A stretch of DNA of 13,545 nt, from NCBI GenBank assembly GCA_964388055.1, contig CAYLXU010000018.1, positions 1-13,545 on the forward strand, in the 5' to 3' direction. This document shows positions 1-6,296 of this stretch, piece by piece. The DNA is from CAYLXU01 sp964388055. Its GTDB lineage: Bacteria > Patescibacteriota > Minisyncoccia > UBA6257 > JACRHW01. Below the pieces are notes generated by a model. That model searched no databases. It saw only the letters and a program-made list of their open reading frames with translations, and was not told where the DNA came from. Every line of letters begins with the position of its first letter. Within the stretch, counting starts at the first letter, position 1. Made by a program: the position numbers and the translations under genes.

Positions 1-1
1 T

Positions 2-415
2 GCGCACGGAGCTGGACTAGTTCTCTATTTGATTTTGCTTACAGAAGCCAACGATGTTTCGCAATACATATGGGGAAAGTTGTTTGGCAGACACAAGGTG
101 ATCCCCAAGGTAAGCCCAAATAAAACTTGGGAAGGTCTTTTTGGTGGCGTGGCGACTACGATTGTGATTGCTTTTTTTCTTGCTTCAGTTCTCACACCGT
201 TTACCCCGGTTGAATCGATTCTAGTTGGTTTGATTGTTGGTTTTGCCGGTTTTATTGGTGATGTAACCATTTCGGCGGTAAAGAGAGACTTCGGCGTGAA
301 AGACACGGGAACTTTACTTCCTGGTCATGGTGGCATTCTGGACAGGTTAGATAGTTTGACGTTTACGGCACCACTTTTTTTCCATTTTTTAAATTATACA
401 CACGTTATGCAATAA
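2..415 (+). CDS. cdsA: Phosphatidate cytidylyltransferase (CDP-diglyceride synthetase), C-terminal part
   Basis: The reading frame is open from the window edge, so the N-terminus is missing; about 137 residues are visible. The family converts phosphatidic acid and CTP to CDP-diacylglycerol and pyrophosphate in the cytoplasmic membrane, the entry step to phospholipid head-group synthesis. Directly visible is the family signature near the C-terminus: S-x-x-K-R, then K-D, then L-P-G-H-G-G-I-L-D-R-L-D. Upstream are the conserved N-D-V-x-Q-Y segment, a W-G-K-x-F-G-R-H stretch and S-P-N-K-T-W-E-G. A hydrophobic membrane segment lies between the two motif blocks. The Asp/Lys/Arg residues of the signature are all present, so the enzyme looks intact here. 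The gene ends just ahead of a strong terminator and is not co-transcribed with the next gene. Confidence 0.93.
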   Translation, partial: AHGAGLVLYLILLTEANDVSQYIWGKLFGRHKVIPKVSPNKTWEGLFGGVATTIVIAFFLASVLTPFTPVESILVGLIVGFAGFIGDVTISAVKRDFGVKDTGTLLPGHGGILDRLDSLTFTAPLFFHFLNYTHVMQ

Positions 416-416
416 G

Positions 417-438
417 GGTCCTGAACGGACCTTTTTTT
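417..438 (+). terminator. Rho-independent terminator after cdsA
   Basis: A 5-bp GC-rich stem, GGTCC (417-421) with GGACC (427-431), has a 5-nt loop and is followed by seven T residues (432-438). It begins two bases after the cdsA stop codon. Confidence 0.85.
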
Positions 439-469
439 ATTTTGCAAAATGGTTATGAGTATTTTGTTT

Positions 470-478
470 TGTTATAAT
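470..478 (+). promoter_or_regulatory. Extended -10 promoter for the 497 gene
   Basis: A perfect TATAAT lies at 473-478, preceded by TG plus one base (470-472), which makes an extended -10 element. No good -35 hexamer lies 16-18 bases upstream, as is usual for extended -10 promoters. The predicted start near 485 leaves a leader of only about 12 nt, with no room for an SD sequence. Confidence 0.7.
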
Positions 479-496
479 GAAACAAGATAATTATTT

Positions 497-1075
497 ATGA
501 ACAATAAAAAGCTTTTTTGGGGAGGATTTTTTGGGGCAATCGCCCTTATTGTTATTGTTGTGGCATTTATTCAGATTAGGAATCAAAATCGAATGAAAAA
601 CCTTGCGGAGTTTTTCTCTGATTGGAGTACGGTGAGCGGAAAAATTACCCAATTTGAGGCACGGATGCCGGGGGAGCCGGAATACGCAAGTCAGGATTTG
701 CCACTCGAAGGATCTGATAAGGCGCTCCAACAAGAAATATATGTAAGTGGGGAAAAAGCTATGTCGTATTTTATTTCTGCTACACATTATCCTTTTGATG
801 TGGAAGGTGAAGAAGAACAAAATCTTCGCTTGTCTCTTGATGGTGTGATTAAGGCCATGGAAGGCGGGGAGCTTGTTTCTGCCGTGTATAAGGTGCCTTT
901 TCGGGGAGCGAATTACTTAGAGTTTGAGGCCAAAAGTTCTCAGAATAGCACTCTTTATAAAGGGAGAATTTATCTTGTGGACCGATCTCTTTATCAGGTG
1001 TATGTGTCCGCTCCACAAGACGGATACAATGATGCGGCATATACGTTTTTTACCTATTCATTTATTTCTGAGTAA
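497..1075 (+). CDS. Membrane-anchored protein of unknown function
   Basis: This 192-aa protein has a short Lys-rich N-terminus and one hydrophobic segment (about residues 7-27). It is probably a signal anchor with the remaining ~165 residues outside the cytoplasm. The soluble part looks alpha/beta. It ends in a pattern (G-R-I-Y-L-V-D-x-x-L-Y-Q-V-Y-V, then A-A-Y-T-F-F-x-Y-S-F) resembling the end of small bacterial lipoprotein or anchored domains in which a G-R-x-Y-L-V strand precedes a helix ending in F-x-x-S-F. I cannot name the family. The ATG lies about 12 nt downstream of the predicted transcription start with no SD. The next gene begins 7 nt after the stop, so the two are very likely co-transcribed and may act together at the cell surface. 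No catalytic motif is visible. Confidence 0.8.
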   Translation: MNNKKLFWGGFFGAIALIVIVVAFIQIRNQNRMKNLAEFFSDWSTVSGKITQFEARMPGEPEYASQDLPLEGSDKALQQEIYVSGEKAMSYFISATHYPFDVEGEEEQNLRLSLDGVIKAMEGGELVSAVYKVPFRGANYLEFEAKSSQNSTLYKGRIYLVDRSLYQVYVSAPQDGYNDAAYTFFTYSFISE

Positions 1076-1082
1076 AAGACAT

Positions 1083-4000
1083 ATGAAGCATATATACTCC
1101 TCATTCTTTCTCTTCATTGGCATAGCAGTTGTGGTTTTTGGGTTTACTTATATACCCGCTCGTGCTTGGTGTGTGTTTGGAGTAATTGGTGATACTTGCG
1201 GACAGTATCCTGTGGCACCGCCACCGCCTGGATCGACGATAAATCCTTCTCCTCCACCCTCAACTCCTCCCGTTCCGGAAATTACCGTGACTTGTGACGG
1301 GAAGAACTTGTCATTTTTTGAGTCGCGCAAGGAAATTCCGTGTACCGATATCAATAATTTGAAGCGCGGTGAGGTGTTTACCATTACCGGACGCAATTTT
1401 TTCCCTAAGAGCAAATATACAACCTATGGATTTCGTAATTCAGCAGGTAGTTCTCCCGGAGGATCGATGTTCCCTTATTCCACAAAGCCGGGAGATGTAT
1501 TTTTAAATGCGGATTCGAGTGGTAGTTTTGTTGCCATAGCCGATGTTCCCGATTTTGCTTTCGGGACAAGTCCTTTTTATCCGTATGGTACGTATCCCTT
1601 TCATATCTCCATGGTGCACTATGATTCAAAGAAGGGGAATGTAACGGAAACCGCGAAAGTCAATCTTAATATTGTGGCCAAGACACCTCCTTCAACACCC
1701 CCGACATCAGAACCTCAACCAAAACCGATATCTATACCACCACGGCTTCCCTCCGGAGGTGCTTGCAATACGAGTGGTGGTTCCCATGCGTTTAGGGTGT
1801 GTTACTTCGATGGAGTGAATCCGCCCAGTGACAACGCATTGACTCTCGCGCAAGGGGATGAGCAAGGTGCTTTTTTTTCGGAGAATCCAGTAGGTTCATG
1901 GAAAGGGTTTTTCCATAACTGGGGTACCGGTAAGGTTGCGAACTCGGAAAAATCTACTCAAGTTTCCGCTATGTGGCGTGGAAACATTAACTTCAAAGAG
2001 GGGACGTATATATTTCACACGAAATCTGATGATGGAATAGAGCTTACTGTTGACGGAAACCCTATTATTACTAATTGGAATGATCACTCTGTAGCACAGA
2101 ACGATTCATCTCCCGTTACATTATCTGAGGGGGCACATCTCGTTGTCCTTCGGTGGTATCAAAATGGTGGCGAGGCTGCTGTTGGGCTTTCGTGGGATTT
2201 TGTTCCTCCGGTGCCACATGTTTTGGGCGTTGATCCTAAAAAGGTGCGACCAGGCGAAATTGTTACCGTTACTAGCTGGCCAGGTTTTACAAACAATACA
2301 CGTGTGAATGTCTATTTTGACAATGATCGTATTACTTCACTATATTTAGATCCCCTTGATCCTCCACAGCTTAAGATTCCAGATACCACACTTAATGGGA
2401 CGCGTGTTATAAAAATCACTCCGTTTGATGGATTAGGAAAATCACTTTCAGCAACGATTGAGGTATATGGTGGGAGGAGTCAGGCAGAGCCAACTATTAT
2501 CATTGAGCGTGCCCTTGTTTCTCCTGGTGACACCGTAACTGTTAAGGGGTTTGGTTGGTTTGTTGGAGAGAAAACATTGTTTATGCAGGATGTTGCACAG
2601 AAACGAATTGAATTTGCGATGGTTGAAAATCGTTGTCCGCAATGGACAACAGTTTGTGGAGGCGATGAGATTTTCTATGGTGTTAAGATTCCCAAAAACA
2701 TTGAAGCTGGAACATATTATATTGTTGCGTCAGGACAAAAAGATCAGAAGGCTATAACTCTTGTTACTGTTGTTGTTGAAAAAAAGATAGAAAAAGAACA
2801 AACAAAACCAACAATTACTTTACGCCCGGTTTCTGGGCCGGCAGGAACGACAGTGACAGTTGTGGGGGGTGGATTTGTTGGGCGTTCAAAACTTCAAGGA
2901 GAGTTTCGCTCTAATATCAAGACGCTCGGGGATGTGTTGACTGATGAATCTGGGTCATTTACGACAACGTTTCAGGTTCCACAGGACGTTTCTCTTGGTA
3001 GTCATGTGGTTCGTTTTACAACAGTAGCGCAAGCTGCGCGGATTAACGGAAGTTATCGTTGTTCTCAATCAAGCAATATGCAGAATTGTCGTACTCTTCC
3101 TCCTATTGTGCTTAAGACAAATGGAGAATATTCCAATTCTTCAGAAAATGGCACATACATTATTGCAAAATCTCCTTTGGGTAACACCATTACATTTTCT
3201 GAATCAAAGATACGGGGCATTGGTCTTTTCACGCAGGATTATCTTCAAATTTCGTTTTCTTACGTGTACAACGGACGTATGCAGAACATGACATATTTGT
3301 GGGAGGATTTAGCAAATCCCCCAGTAGTTGCTTCAACCGTGGAACAATCGGCGAAGGCAGAGTTTGTCGTGACAGAGGTTAAAAAGATTGAAGAACAAAA
3401 AGATGATGAGGCAAAAGAGCACTCAAAAAAGAATGTAGACACAGAGGAGGATAAAGAAAAATCTCAGAGAGAAAACAAAGAAGTGGGTCAGCCCACTAAG
3501 AAGTATGGTGATTCCGAAACTAAGGTTTATAACACAACGTCTTCCCGACAATTTGGCGATCTTGTGACACCTGAATACGGTACTATAGATACACGATCTT
3601 ATGGAGATGTTCTTATACAGCCTTTTGGTGGTGTATTGATTCCAGGATATGGGAACGTGGTTCCTCCGAGTTATGGTGATGTCCAGGCACCATCATATGG
3701 CGAAGGTGTACCCACACGAAGTTATGGTGAGGTACAAACCCCGTCATTCGATGCCCCGCCTACTACACCATCTGGTTGTAATCAGAATATTCCTACCTAT
3801 TCTCAGCCTCCTGAATGCAGGACGCGAAGCTCTATAGAAAAGGGGCATTATACGGCAAATTTTTTTAATTCTGTTGGTAATTTTTTTGGGAGGATATTCA
3901 AATGGGTGACAGGAGGTTCTCGACCTAAAAATGTGCCGCAGCAAGATTTGCGCCAAGTGCAACCTGTGCCTGTTGAAGAAGATTCTGCCAAGGAATCGTT

Positions 4001-4715
4001 ATCAAATGTTGTCCCAAAGACATCTCCTGCAGAGAAACAAAGTCAATCACCACAAAGCTCAAAAATTGCTCCTAAGAGCTCGGCATCAACGCCTCGTCCC
4101 GATCTTGCGGGGTCATATCGTTGTTATAGCTATAACGTGAGTGGGGGTGGAGGGGGCAACTGTCGTCTCTTTGCTCCAATCATTTTGAAAGCGGACGGCA
4201 CCTATTCTGTATCAAGTGAACAGGGCACCTATCGTGTGGAGGGCGATACTATTATTCTCTCTGAATCCAAGCTGCGCGGACCCGGAACACTTTTAGAAGA
4301 TAATTTACAGATGAGATTCGAGTATGATTATAACGGATGGCATCATGTGATAACGTATCTTAAGGAAAGCTTGGAACCTACCTCTTCTCCAACTGTTTCT
4401 TCAAAAAACGCTTCAATTGAAATAACTCTTCACATTACGTTTCCAGAAGGGGATTATTTGGCTGATAATATAAACACCATAACTCTTGTGGACAAAGAAA
4501 GCGGTAAGCAGGTAGCACAATCGTTAGCATATGCGATTGATCGCCAAACGCTAGAGAGTTGGTTTGGTAAGCGTCCCCCCAAGGAAGGAGTTTCGGTTGG
4601 TCGGGTCTATAACGTGTTGGGTTCTAGTGGGTTTGGAGATTATAAGGTGGGGGAGTTGGACCTTGCTGGCGTCTCTGATGGAGCGACAGTAACTATTTCT
4701 GGGTCATCGCAGTAA
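1083..4715 (+). CDS. Large secreted multidomain surface protein (PA14, Ig/IPT-like domains, duplicated module, octad repeats)
   Basis: This is a 1210-aa protein. Residues 1-28 form a signal peptide (Lys-His N-terminus, hydrophobic core, A-R-A cleavage site). A Pro-rich linker (about 45-65) and an IPT/Ig-like domain (about 66-195) follow. Residues 235-372 look like a PA14 domain: they include the S-D-D-G-I-E-L-T-V-D-G core and an L-R-W-Y-Q-N-G-G-E end. PA14 folds are known glycan- or peptide-binding modules. Three further IPT/Ig-like segments follow (about 375-465, 469-572, 576-655). An 88-residue module (656-743) recurs at 1010-1097. Between the copies lie a charged Lys/Glu segment (763-807), an octapeptide tract (808-889) and an aromatic segment (923-945). 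About 110 C-terminal residues include beta-rich sequence. No LPXTG motif or C-terminal membrane helix is seen, so attachment to the cell is unexplained. The ATG at 1083 gives a proper signal peptide; the frame stays open upstream to about 924 but overlaps the preceding gene. An adhesin or structural role is inference. Confidence 0.85.
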   Translation: MKHIYSSFFLFIGIAVVVFGFTYIPARAWCVFGVIGDTCGQYPVAPPPPGSTINPSPPPSTPPVPEITVTCDGKNLSFFESRKEIPCTDINNLKRGEVFTITGRNFFPKSKYTTYGFRNSAGSSPGGSMFPYSTKPGDVFLNADSSGSFVAIADVPDFAFGTSPFYPYGTYPFHISMVHYDSKKGNVTETAKVNLNIVAKTPPSTPPTSEPQPKPISIPPRLPSGGACNTSGGSHAFRVCYFDGVNPPSDNALTLAQGDEQGAFFSENPVGSWKGFFHNWGTGKVANSEKSTQVSAMWRGNINFKEGTYIFHTKSDDGIELTVDGNPIITNWNDHSVAQNDSSPVTLSEGAHLVVLRWYQNGGEAAVGLSWDFVPPVPHVLGVDPKKVRPGEIVTVTSWPGFTNNTRVNVYFDNDRITSLYLDPLDPPQLKIPDTTLNGTRVIKITPFDGLGKSLSATIEVYGGRSQAEPTIIIERALVSPGDTVTVKGFGWFVGEKTLFMQDVAQKRIEFAMVENRCPQWTTVCGGDEIFYGVKIPKNIEAGTYYIVASGQKDQKAITLVTVVVEKKIEKEQTKPTITLRPVSGPAGTTVTVVGGGFVGRSKLQGEFRSNIKTLGDVLTDESGSFTTTFQVPQDVSLGSHVVRFTTVAQAARINGSYRCSQSSNMQNCRTLPPIVLKTNGEYSNSSENGTYIIAKSPLGNTITFSESKIRGIGLFTQDYLQISFSYVYNGRMQNMTYLWEDLANPPVVASTVEQSAKAEFVVTEVKKIEEQKDDEAKEHSKKNVDTEEDKEKSQRENKEVGQPTKKYGDSETKVYNTTSSRQFGDLVTPEYGTIDTRSYGDVLIQPFGGVLIPGYGNVVPPSYGDVQAPSYGEGVPTRSYGEVQTPSFDAPPTTPSGCNQNIPTYSQPPECRTRSSIEKGHYTANFFNSVGNFFGRIFKWVTGGSRPKNVPQQDLRQVQPVPVEEDSAKESLSNVVPKTSPAEKQSQSPQSSKIAPKSSASTPRPDLAGSYRCYSYNVSGGGGGNCRLFAPIILKADGTYSVSSEQGTYRVEGDTIILSESKLRGPGTLLEDNLQMRFEYDYNGWHHVITYLKESLEPTSSPTVSSKNASIEITLHITFPEGDYLADNINTITLVDKESGKQVAQSLAYAIDRQTLESWFGKRPPKEGVSVGRVYNVLGSSGFGDYKVGELDLAGVSDGATVTISGSSQ
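3048..3311 (+). repeat. Copy 1 of an 88-residue module in the surface protein
   Basis: This stretch encodes residues 656-743, starting G-S-Y-R-C and ending T-Y-L-W-E-D-L. It aligns by eye with residues 1010-1097, with about half the positions identical. Both keep two cysteines (in S-Y-R-C and N-C-R), an S-S-E-x-G-T-Y turn, S-E-S-K-x-R-G and Y-N-G. The two cysteines may form a disulfide outside the cell (inference). Confidence 0.8.
3504..3749 (+). repeat. Octapeptide tract with Tyr/Phe every eight residues
   Basis: In the surface protein, aromatic residues fall at 808, 816, 824, 832, 840, 848, 856, 864, 872, 881 and 889. The spacing is exactly 8 apart from a single step of 9. Nine of the eleven are followed by Gly. 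The consensus is roughly [Y/F]-G-[D/N/E]-V-x-x-P-S. DNA copies are diverged, so this is an old repeat kept at protein level. Confidence 0.85.
4110..4373 (+). repeat. Copy 2 of the 88-residue module in the surface protein
   Basis: This stretch encodes residues 1010-1097, from G-S-Y-R-C to T-Y-L-K-E-S-L. Relative to copy 1 it has a Gly-rich loop of about four extra residues between the two cysteines. It lacks about four residues before the T-I-x-x-S-E-S strand, so both copies come to 88 residues. Confidence 0.8.
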
Positions 4716-4741
4716 CGATTTGTAGCGTGTTCGGAGAATAT

Positions 4742-4767
4742 AAAGCCCCACCTTATAAGTGGGGTTT
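4742..4767. terminator. Terminator hairpin between convergent genes
   Basis: CCCCAC (4746-4751) pairs with GTGGGG (4759-4764) around a 7-nt loop. It is flanked by AAA on the left and TTT on the right, so it could serve both the surface-protein gene and the convergent minus-strand gene ending at 4772. The T-runs are short on both sides, so efficiency may be modest. Confidence 0.65.
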
Positions 4768-4771
4768 ACCT

Positions 4772-5023
4772 TTAGTTAATAGAAGCTGCGATAATGCCTG
4801 CGCCGGGAATGATGAGTGCAAAGGCAGAAATTACTCCTGCGATAGTTGCGCCCACAATTTTGAGGATGCCAATGCCGATTCCTATGGGTATTACTACGGG
4901 GGTAACGCTTGATACAACCTGCACAATTCCTCCGACAAAACAGACCCAGACACCCACGTAAAGACCCAATACGATTCCGCAAAGGATCATGAGTAGACCT
5001 CCGATTGGGGCGAGCACTTTCAT
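4772..5023 (-). CDS. Small hydrophobic, glycine-rich membrane protein
   Basis: This 83-aa protein is almost entirely hydrophobic. Two to three membrane segments are likely (about residues 7-37, 43-57 and 60-80). They are rich in Gly, Ile and Val, with a central V-V-I-P-I-G-I-G-I-G stretch and only a few charged or polar residues. The start is well supported: GAGG (rc of 5031-5034) lies 7 nt before the ATG, and a good promoter lies upstream. Pilin-like VirB2/TrbC proteins and holins have a similar size and hydrophobicity. However, I see no cleavable signal followed by two helices, no lysis gene and no conjugation gene nearby, so I assign no function. It converges on the large surface-protein gene and diverges from the small SH3-like gene. 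Confidence 0.75.
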   Translation of the reverse strand: MKVLAPIGGLLMILCGIVLGLYVGVWVCFVGGIVQVVSSVTPVVIPIGIGIGILKIVGATIAGVISAFALIIPGAGIIAASIN

Positions 5024-5060
5024 TATTTTACCTCGTTTCCGAGACTAAAGGACCAAGCGT

Positions 5061-5089
5061 TATATAACATGGGAGTATTTGTACGTCAA
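5061..5089 (-). promoter_or_regulatory. Sigma70-type promoter for the 83-aa membrane protein gene
   Basis: On the minus strand, TTGACG (rc of 5084-5089) is followed after exactly 17 nt by TATATA (rc of 5061-5066), with TG plus one base just before it. The expected start near 5054 gives a leader of about 30 nt containing the SD. The -10 lies inside a perfect 10-bp palindrome (5059-5068). Confidence 0.75.
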
Positions 5090-5095
5090 TGAAAA

Positions 5096-5124
5096 TTGTT
5101 AAAAATATATTTCTGTGTTATTTA
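5096..5124 (+). promoter_or_regulatory. Sigma70-type promoter for the 5158 gene
   Basis: TTGTTA (5096-5101) and TATTTA (5119-5124) are separated by 17 nt, with an extended -10 TG at 5116-5117. The predicted start near 5131 gives a leader of about 27 nt. Its -35 sits 6 bp from the -35 of the divergent minus-strand promoter. Confidence 0.6.
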
Positions 5125-5157
5125 AGATGTAGTTTTTAGAAAGGGGTATAGATTTGC

Positions 5158-5370
5158 ATGGGTCTCATCACCATGTTTGGTTTTAGTGTAGGGGACAGGG
5201 TGATGTCTGGTTCTGCAATAGGGACAGTTGTTGATCCTGGTTATGAGCCAAGCGAAGAAATGCTTGATCGTCGGTGTGTTCCCGTGGTCTGGGATCGAGA
5301 CAAGAGTACTAGAGTGATATCTTGGACGTTCTCTACGAATCTTGTAAAAATTGATACCTCTTCTCGATAA
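5158..5370 (+). CDS. Small SH3-like/beta-barrel protein, unknown function
   Basis: This 70-aa cytoplasmic-looking protein has no signal or membrane segment. Its pattern (F-S-V-G-D-R-V, then G-T-V-V-D, then C-V-P-V-V-W-D, then L-V-K-I-D) is that of a single small beta-barrel of the SH3/KOW type, a fold used for nucleic-acid or protein contacts. This is inferred from the strand pattern only; no known family is recognised. An AAGGGG (5141-5146) lies 11 nt before the ATG, a usable though distant SD. A second in-frame ATG at 5173 would remove five residues. The gene has its own predicted promoter and terminator, so it is probably monocistronic. Confidence 0.65.
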   Translation: MGLITMFGFSVGDRVMSGSAIGTVVDPGYEPSEEMLDRRCVPVVWDRDKSTRVISWTFSTNLVKIDTSSR

Positions 5371-5400
5371 GAAGTAGGGGTTAGAAATATAACTTTATAC

Positions 5401-5430
5401 ACACACCCATTATGGTGTGTTTTTATTTTT
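5401..5430 (+). terminator. Rho-independent terminator after the 5158 gene
   Basis: ACACACC (5401-5407) pairs with GGTGTGT (5414-5420) around a 6-nt loop, followed by a T-rich tail to 5430. On the minus strand the hairpin lies just beyond the tRNA gene but lacks a T-run there, so it mainly serves the plus strand. Confidence 0.8.
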
Positions 5431-5443
5431 CACGAATCTGAAT

Positions 5444-5519
5444 TGGTGGACCCGAGCGGACTCGAACCGCTTACCTCCTCATTGCAAATGAGGCGTTCTA
5501 CCGGGTGAACTACGGGCCC
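5444..5519 (-). tRNA. tRNA-Ala (anticodon UGC)
   Basis: The 76-nt gene folds into a full cloverleaf. It has acceptor GGGCCCG/CGGGTCC, D stem GTTC/GAAC with an 8-nt loop, anticodon stem CCTCA/TGAGG with loop TTTGCAA (anticodon TGC), a 5-nt variable loop, and T stem AGCGG/CCGCT with loop TTCGAGT. Discriminator A and an encoded CCA follow. The third acceptor pair is G-T, the G3-U70 pair that is the main recognition element for alanyl-tRNA synthetase. This independently confirms the alanine identity. Confidence 0.97.
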
Positions 5520-5615
5520 CTCTATTTAGACCATTTTTGTTCTAACGAATATTACTTTACCAAATAATTTTACATAAGGCAAAGGGTTTGGTTTACTAGA
5601 AGAAGTTCTTTGTAT

Positions 5616-5625
5616 AGGAGGTGAT
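5616..5625 (+). promoter_or_regulatory. Perfect Shine-Dalgarno deciding the 5630 start
   Basis: AGGAGGTGAT fully matches the anti-SD end of 16S rRNA. Its AGGAGG core ends 8 nt before the GTG at 5630. This favours that GTG over the in-frame GTG at 5621, which lies inside the SD itself. Confidence 0.8.
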
Positions 5626-5629
5626 TTGC

Positions 5630-6121
5630 GTGACGGTGGTAAAACGTATTTTGTACATTCTTTTTCTTGGCATTGTAACGTTTGTAGTGATTGGGGCATC
5701 GATAGGATTTATTAGTTTCGCTTTGCGTATGCCGCTTATGTTGCTTGAAGCAATAAGTCCAATTAAAGATATGATATTTCTCGTATTTCTGGCCATGGTA
5801 GTGTTACTCATTGTTGGTTTTGTGATGGACTGGGCATTTAAACGGGGGTTTTCTTTTGGAAAACATAGCCTCCTCCATCAAACCCCTGCACTTACTGAAG
5901 ACGGGAGTCTTGTGTTCGTAATGGGAGAGGAGAAGACACAAGAGGGAAAAATTTATCTGAAAGTCCTAGTGCCAATTGTCCACCCCATTCCGGGACTTCT
6001 AAAAATATTACCCAAAGAACGAGTTTTCCCACTTACGAACGATCCGTCCGAGATGATTAAGCTTGTTATGTCTGATGGTGTGATTAAACTTGCTACATTT
6101 GAGATGAAAAATAAAGACTAA
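5630..6121 (+). CDS. Small DUF502-like integral membrane protein
   Basis: This protein has 163 aa from the GTG at 5630. Two hydrophobic segments (about residues 7-32 and 45-66) form a hairpin in the membrane. They are followed by a compact soluble domain with T-E-D-G-S-L-V-F-V-M-G and then V-P-I-V-H-P-I-P-G-L-L-K-I-L-P and M-I-K-L-V-M-S-D-G-V-I. This order and spacing resembles DUF502 proteins, whose tails carry a V-P-x-x-x-N-P-x-x-G segment and end in an I-x-S-x-G motif. It is shorter than the usual ~200 aa, and several DUF502 consensus residues are replaced, so homology is probable rather than certain. The family has no established bacterial function. The gene is monocistronic, bounded by the tRNA on one side and a terminator on the other. 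Confidence 0.7.
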   Translation: MTVVKRILYILFLGIVTFVVIGASIGFISFALRMPLMLLEAISPIKDMIFLVFLAMVVLLIVGFVMDWAFKRGFSFGKHSLLHQTPALTEDGSLVFVMGEEKTQEGKIYLKVLVPIVHPIPGLLKILPKERVFPLTNDPSEMIKLVMSDGVIKLATFEMKNKD

Positions 6122-6130
6122 GTTGAACAG

Positions 6131-6151
6131 ACCGGGATAACCCCGGTTTTT
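6131..6151 (+). terminator. Rho-independent terminator after the DUF502-like gene
   Basis: ACCGGG (6131-6136) pairs with CCCGGT (6142-6147) around a 5-nt loop. It is followed by a T-run to 6151 and further T-rich sequence. Confidence 0.85.
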
Positions 6152-6244
6152 GTTTGTATAAAAAGAAAAGTTGCAAATATGGAGTTTAGAGAAAAAAGTC
6201 AATTTGGCTATATTGAGTGGCAAGGTTGGTGTACATTAACTTTC

Positions 6245-6273
6245 TTGTCGAGTGGGTGATTTTTTGATATAAT
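6245..6273 (+). promoter_or_regulatory. Sigma70-type promoter for the HtrA gene
   Basis: TTGTCG (6245-6250) and a perfect TATAAT (6268-6273) have the optimal 17-nt spacing. The start is expected near 6280, leaving a leader of about 17 nt with no SD before the ATG at 6297. Confidence 0.8.
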
Positions 6274-6296
6274 AGGGGTGTAATTTTCTTATTACT

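Noticed and set aside
924..1082. Upstream extension of the large surface protein (start before 1083)
   Set aside because: It overlaps the 497 gene almost throughout and would bury the signal peptide; the ATG at 1083 gives a normal signal sequence.
3504..3749. Tandem DNA repeat or CRISPR-like array
   Set aside because: The 24-nt period exists only at protein level; the DNA units are diverged and contain no conserved spacer/repeat structure.
4727..4912. Cys-rich 61-codon plus-strand frame
   Set aside because: It is antisense to the 83-aa membrane protein gene, which has a good promoter and SD. It also runs through the terminator hairpin and has no ribosome site.
5444..5519. tRNA as an integration site (att) for a mobile element
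   Set aside because: No integrase gene and no repeat of the tRNA 3' end is seen within the window.
6179..6259. 26-codon frame between the DUF502-like gene and htrA
   Set aside because: No SD, unremarkable composition, and it overlaps the -35 region of the htrA promoter.
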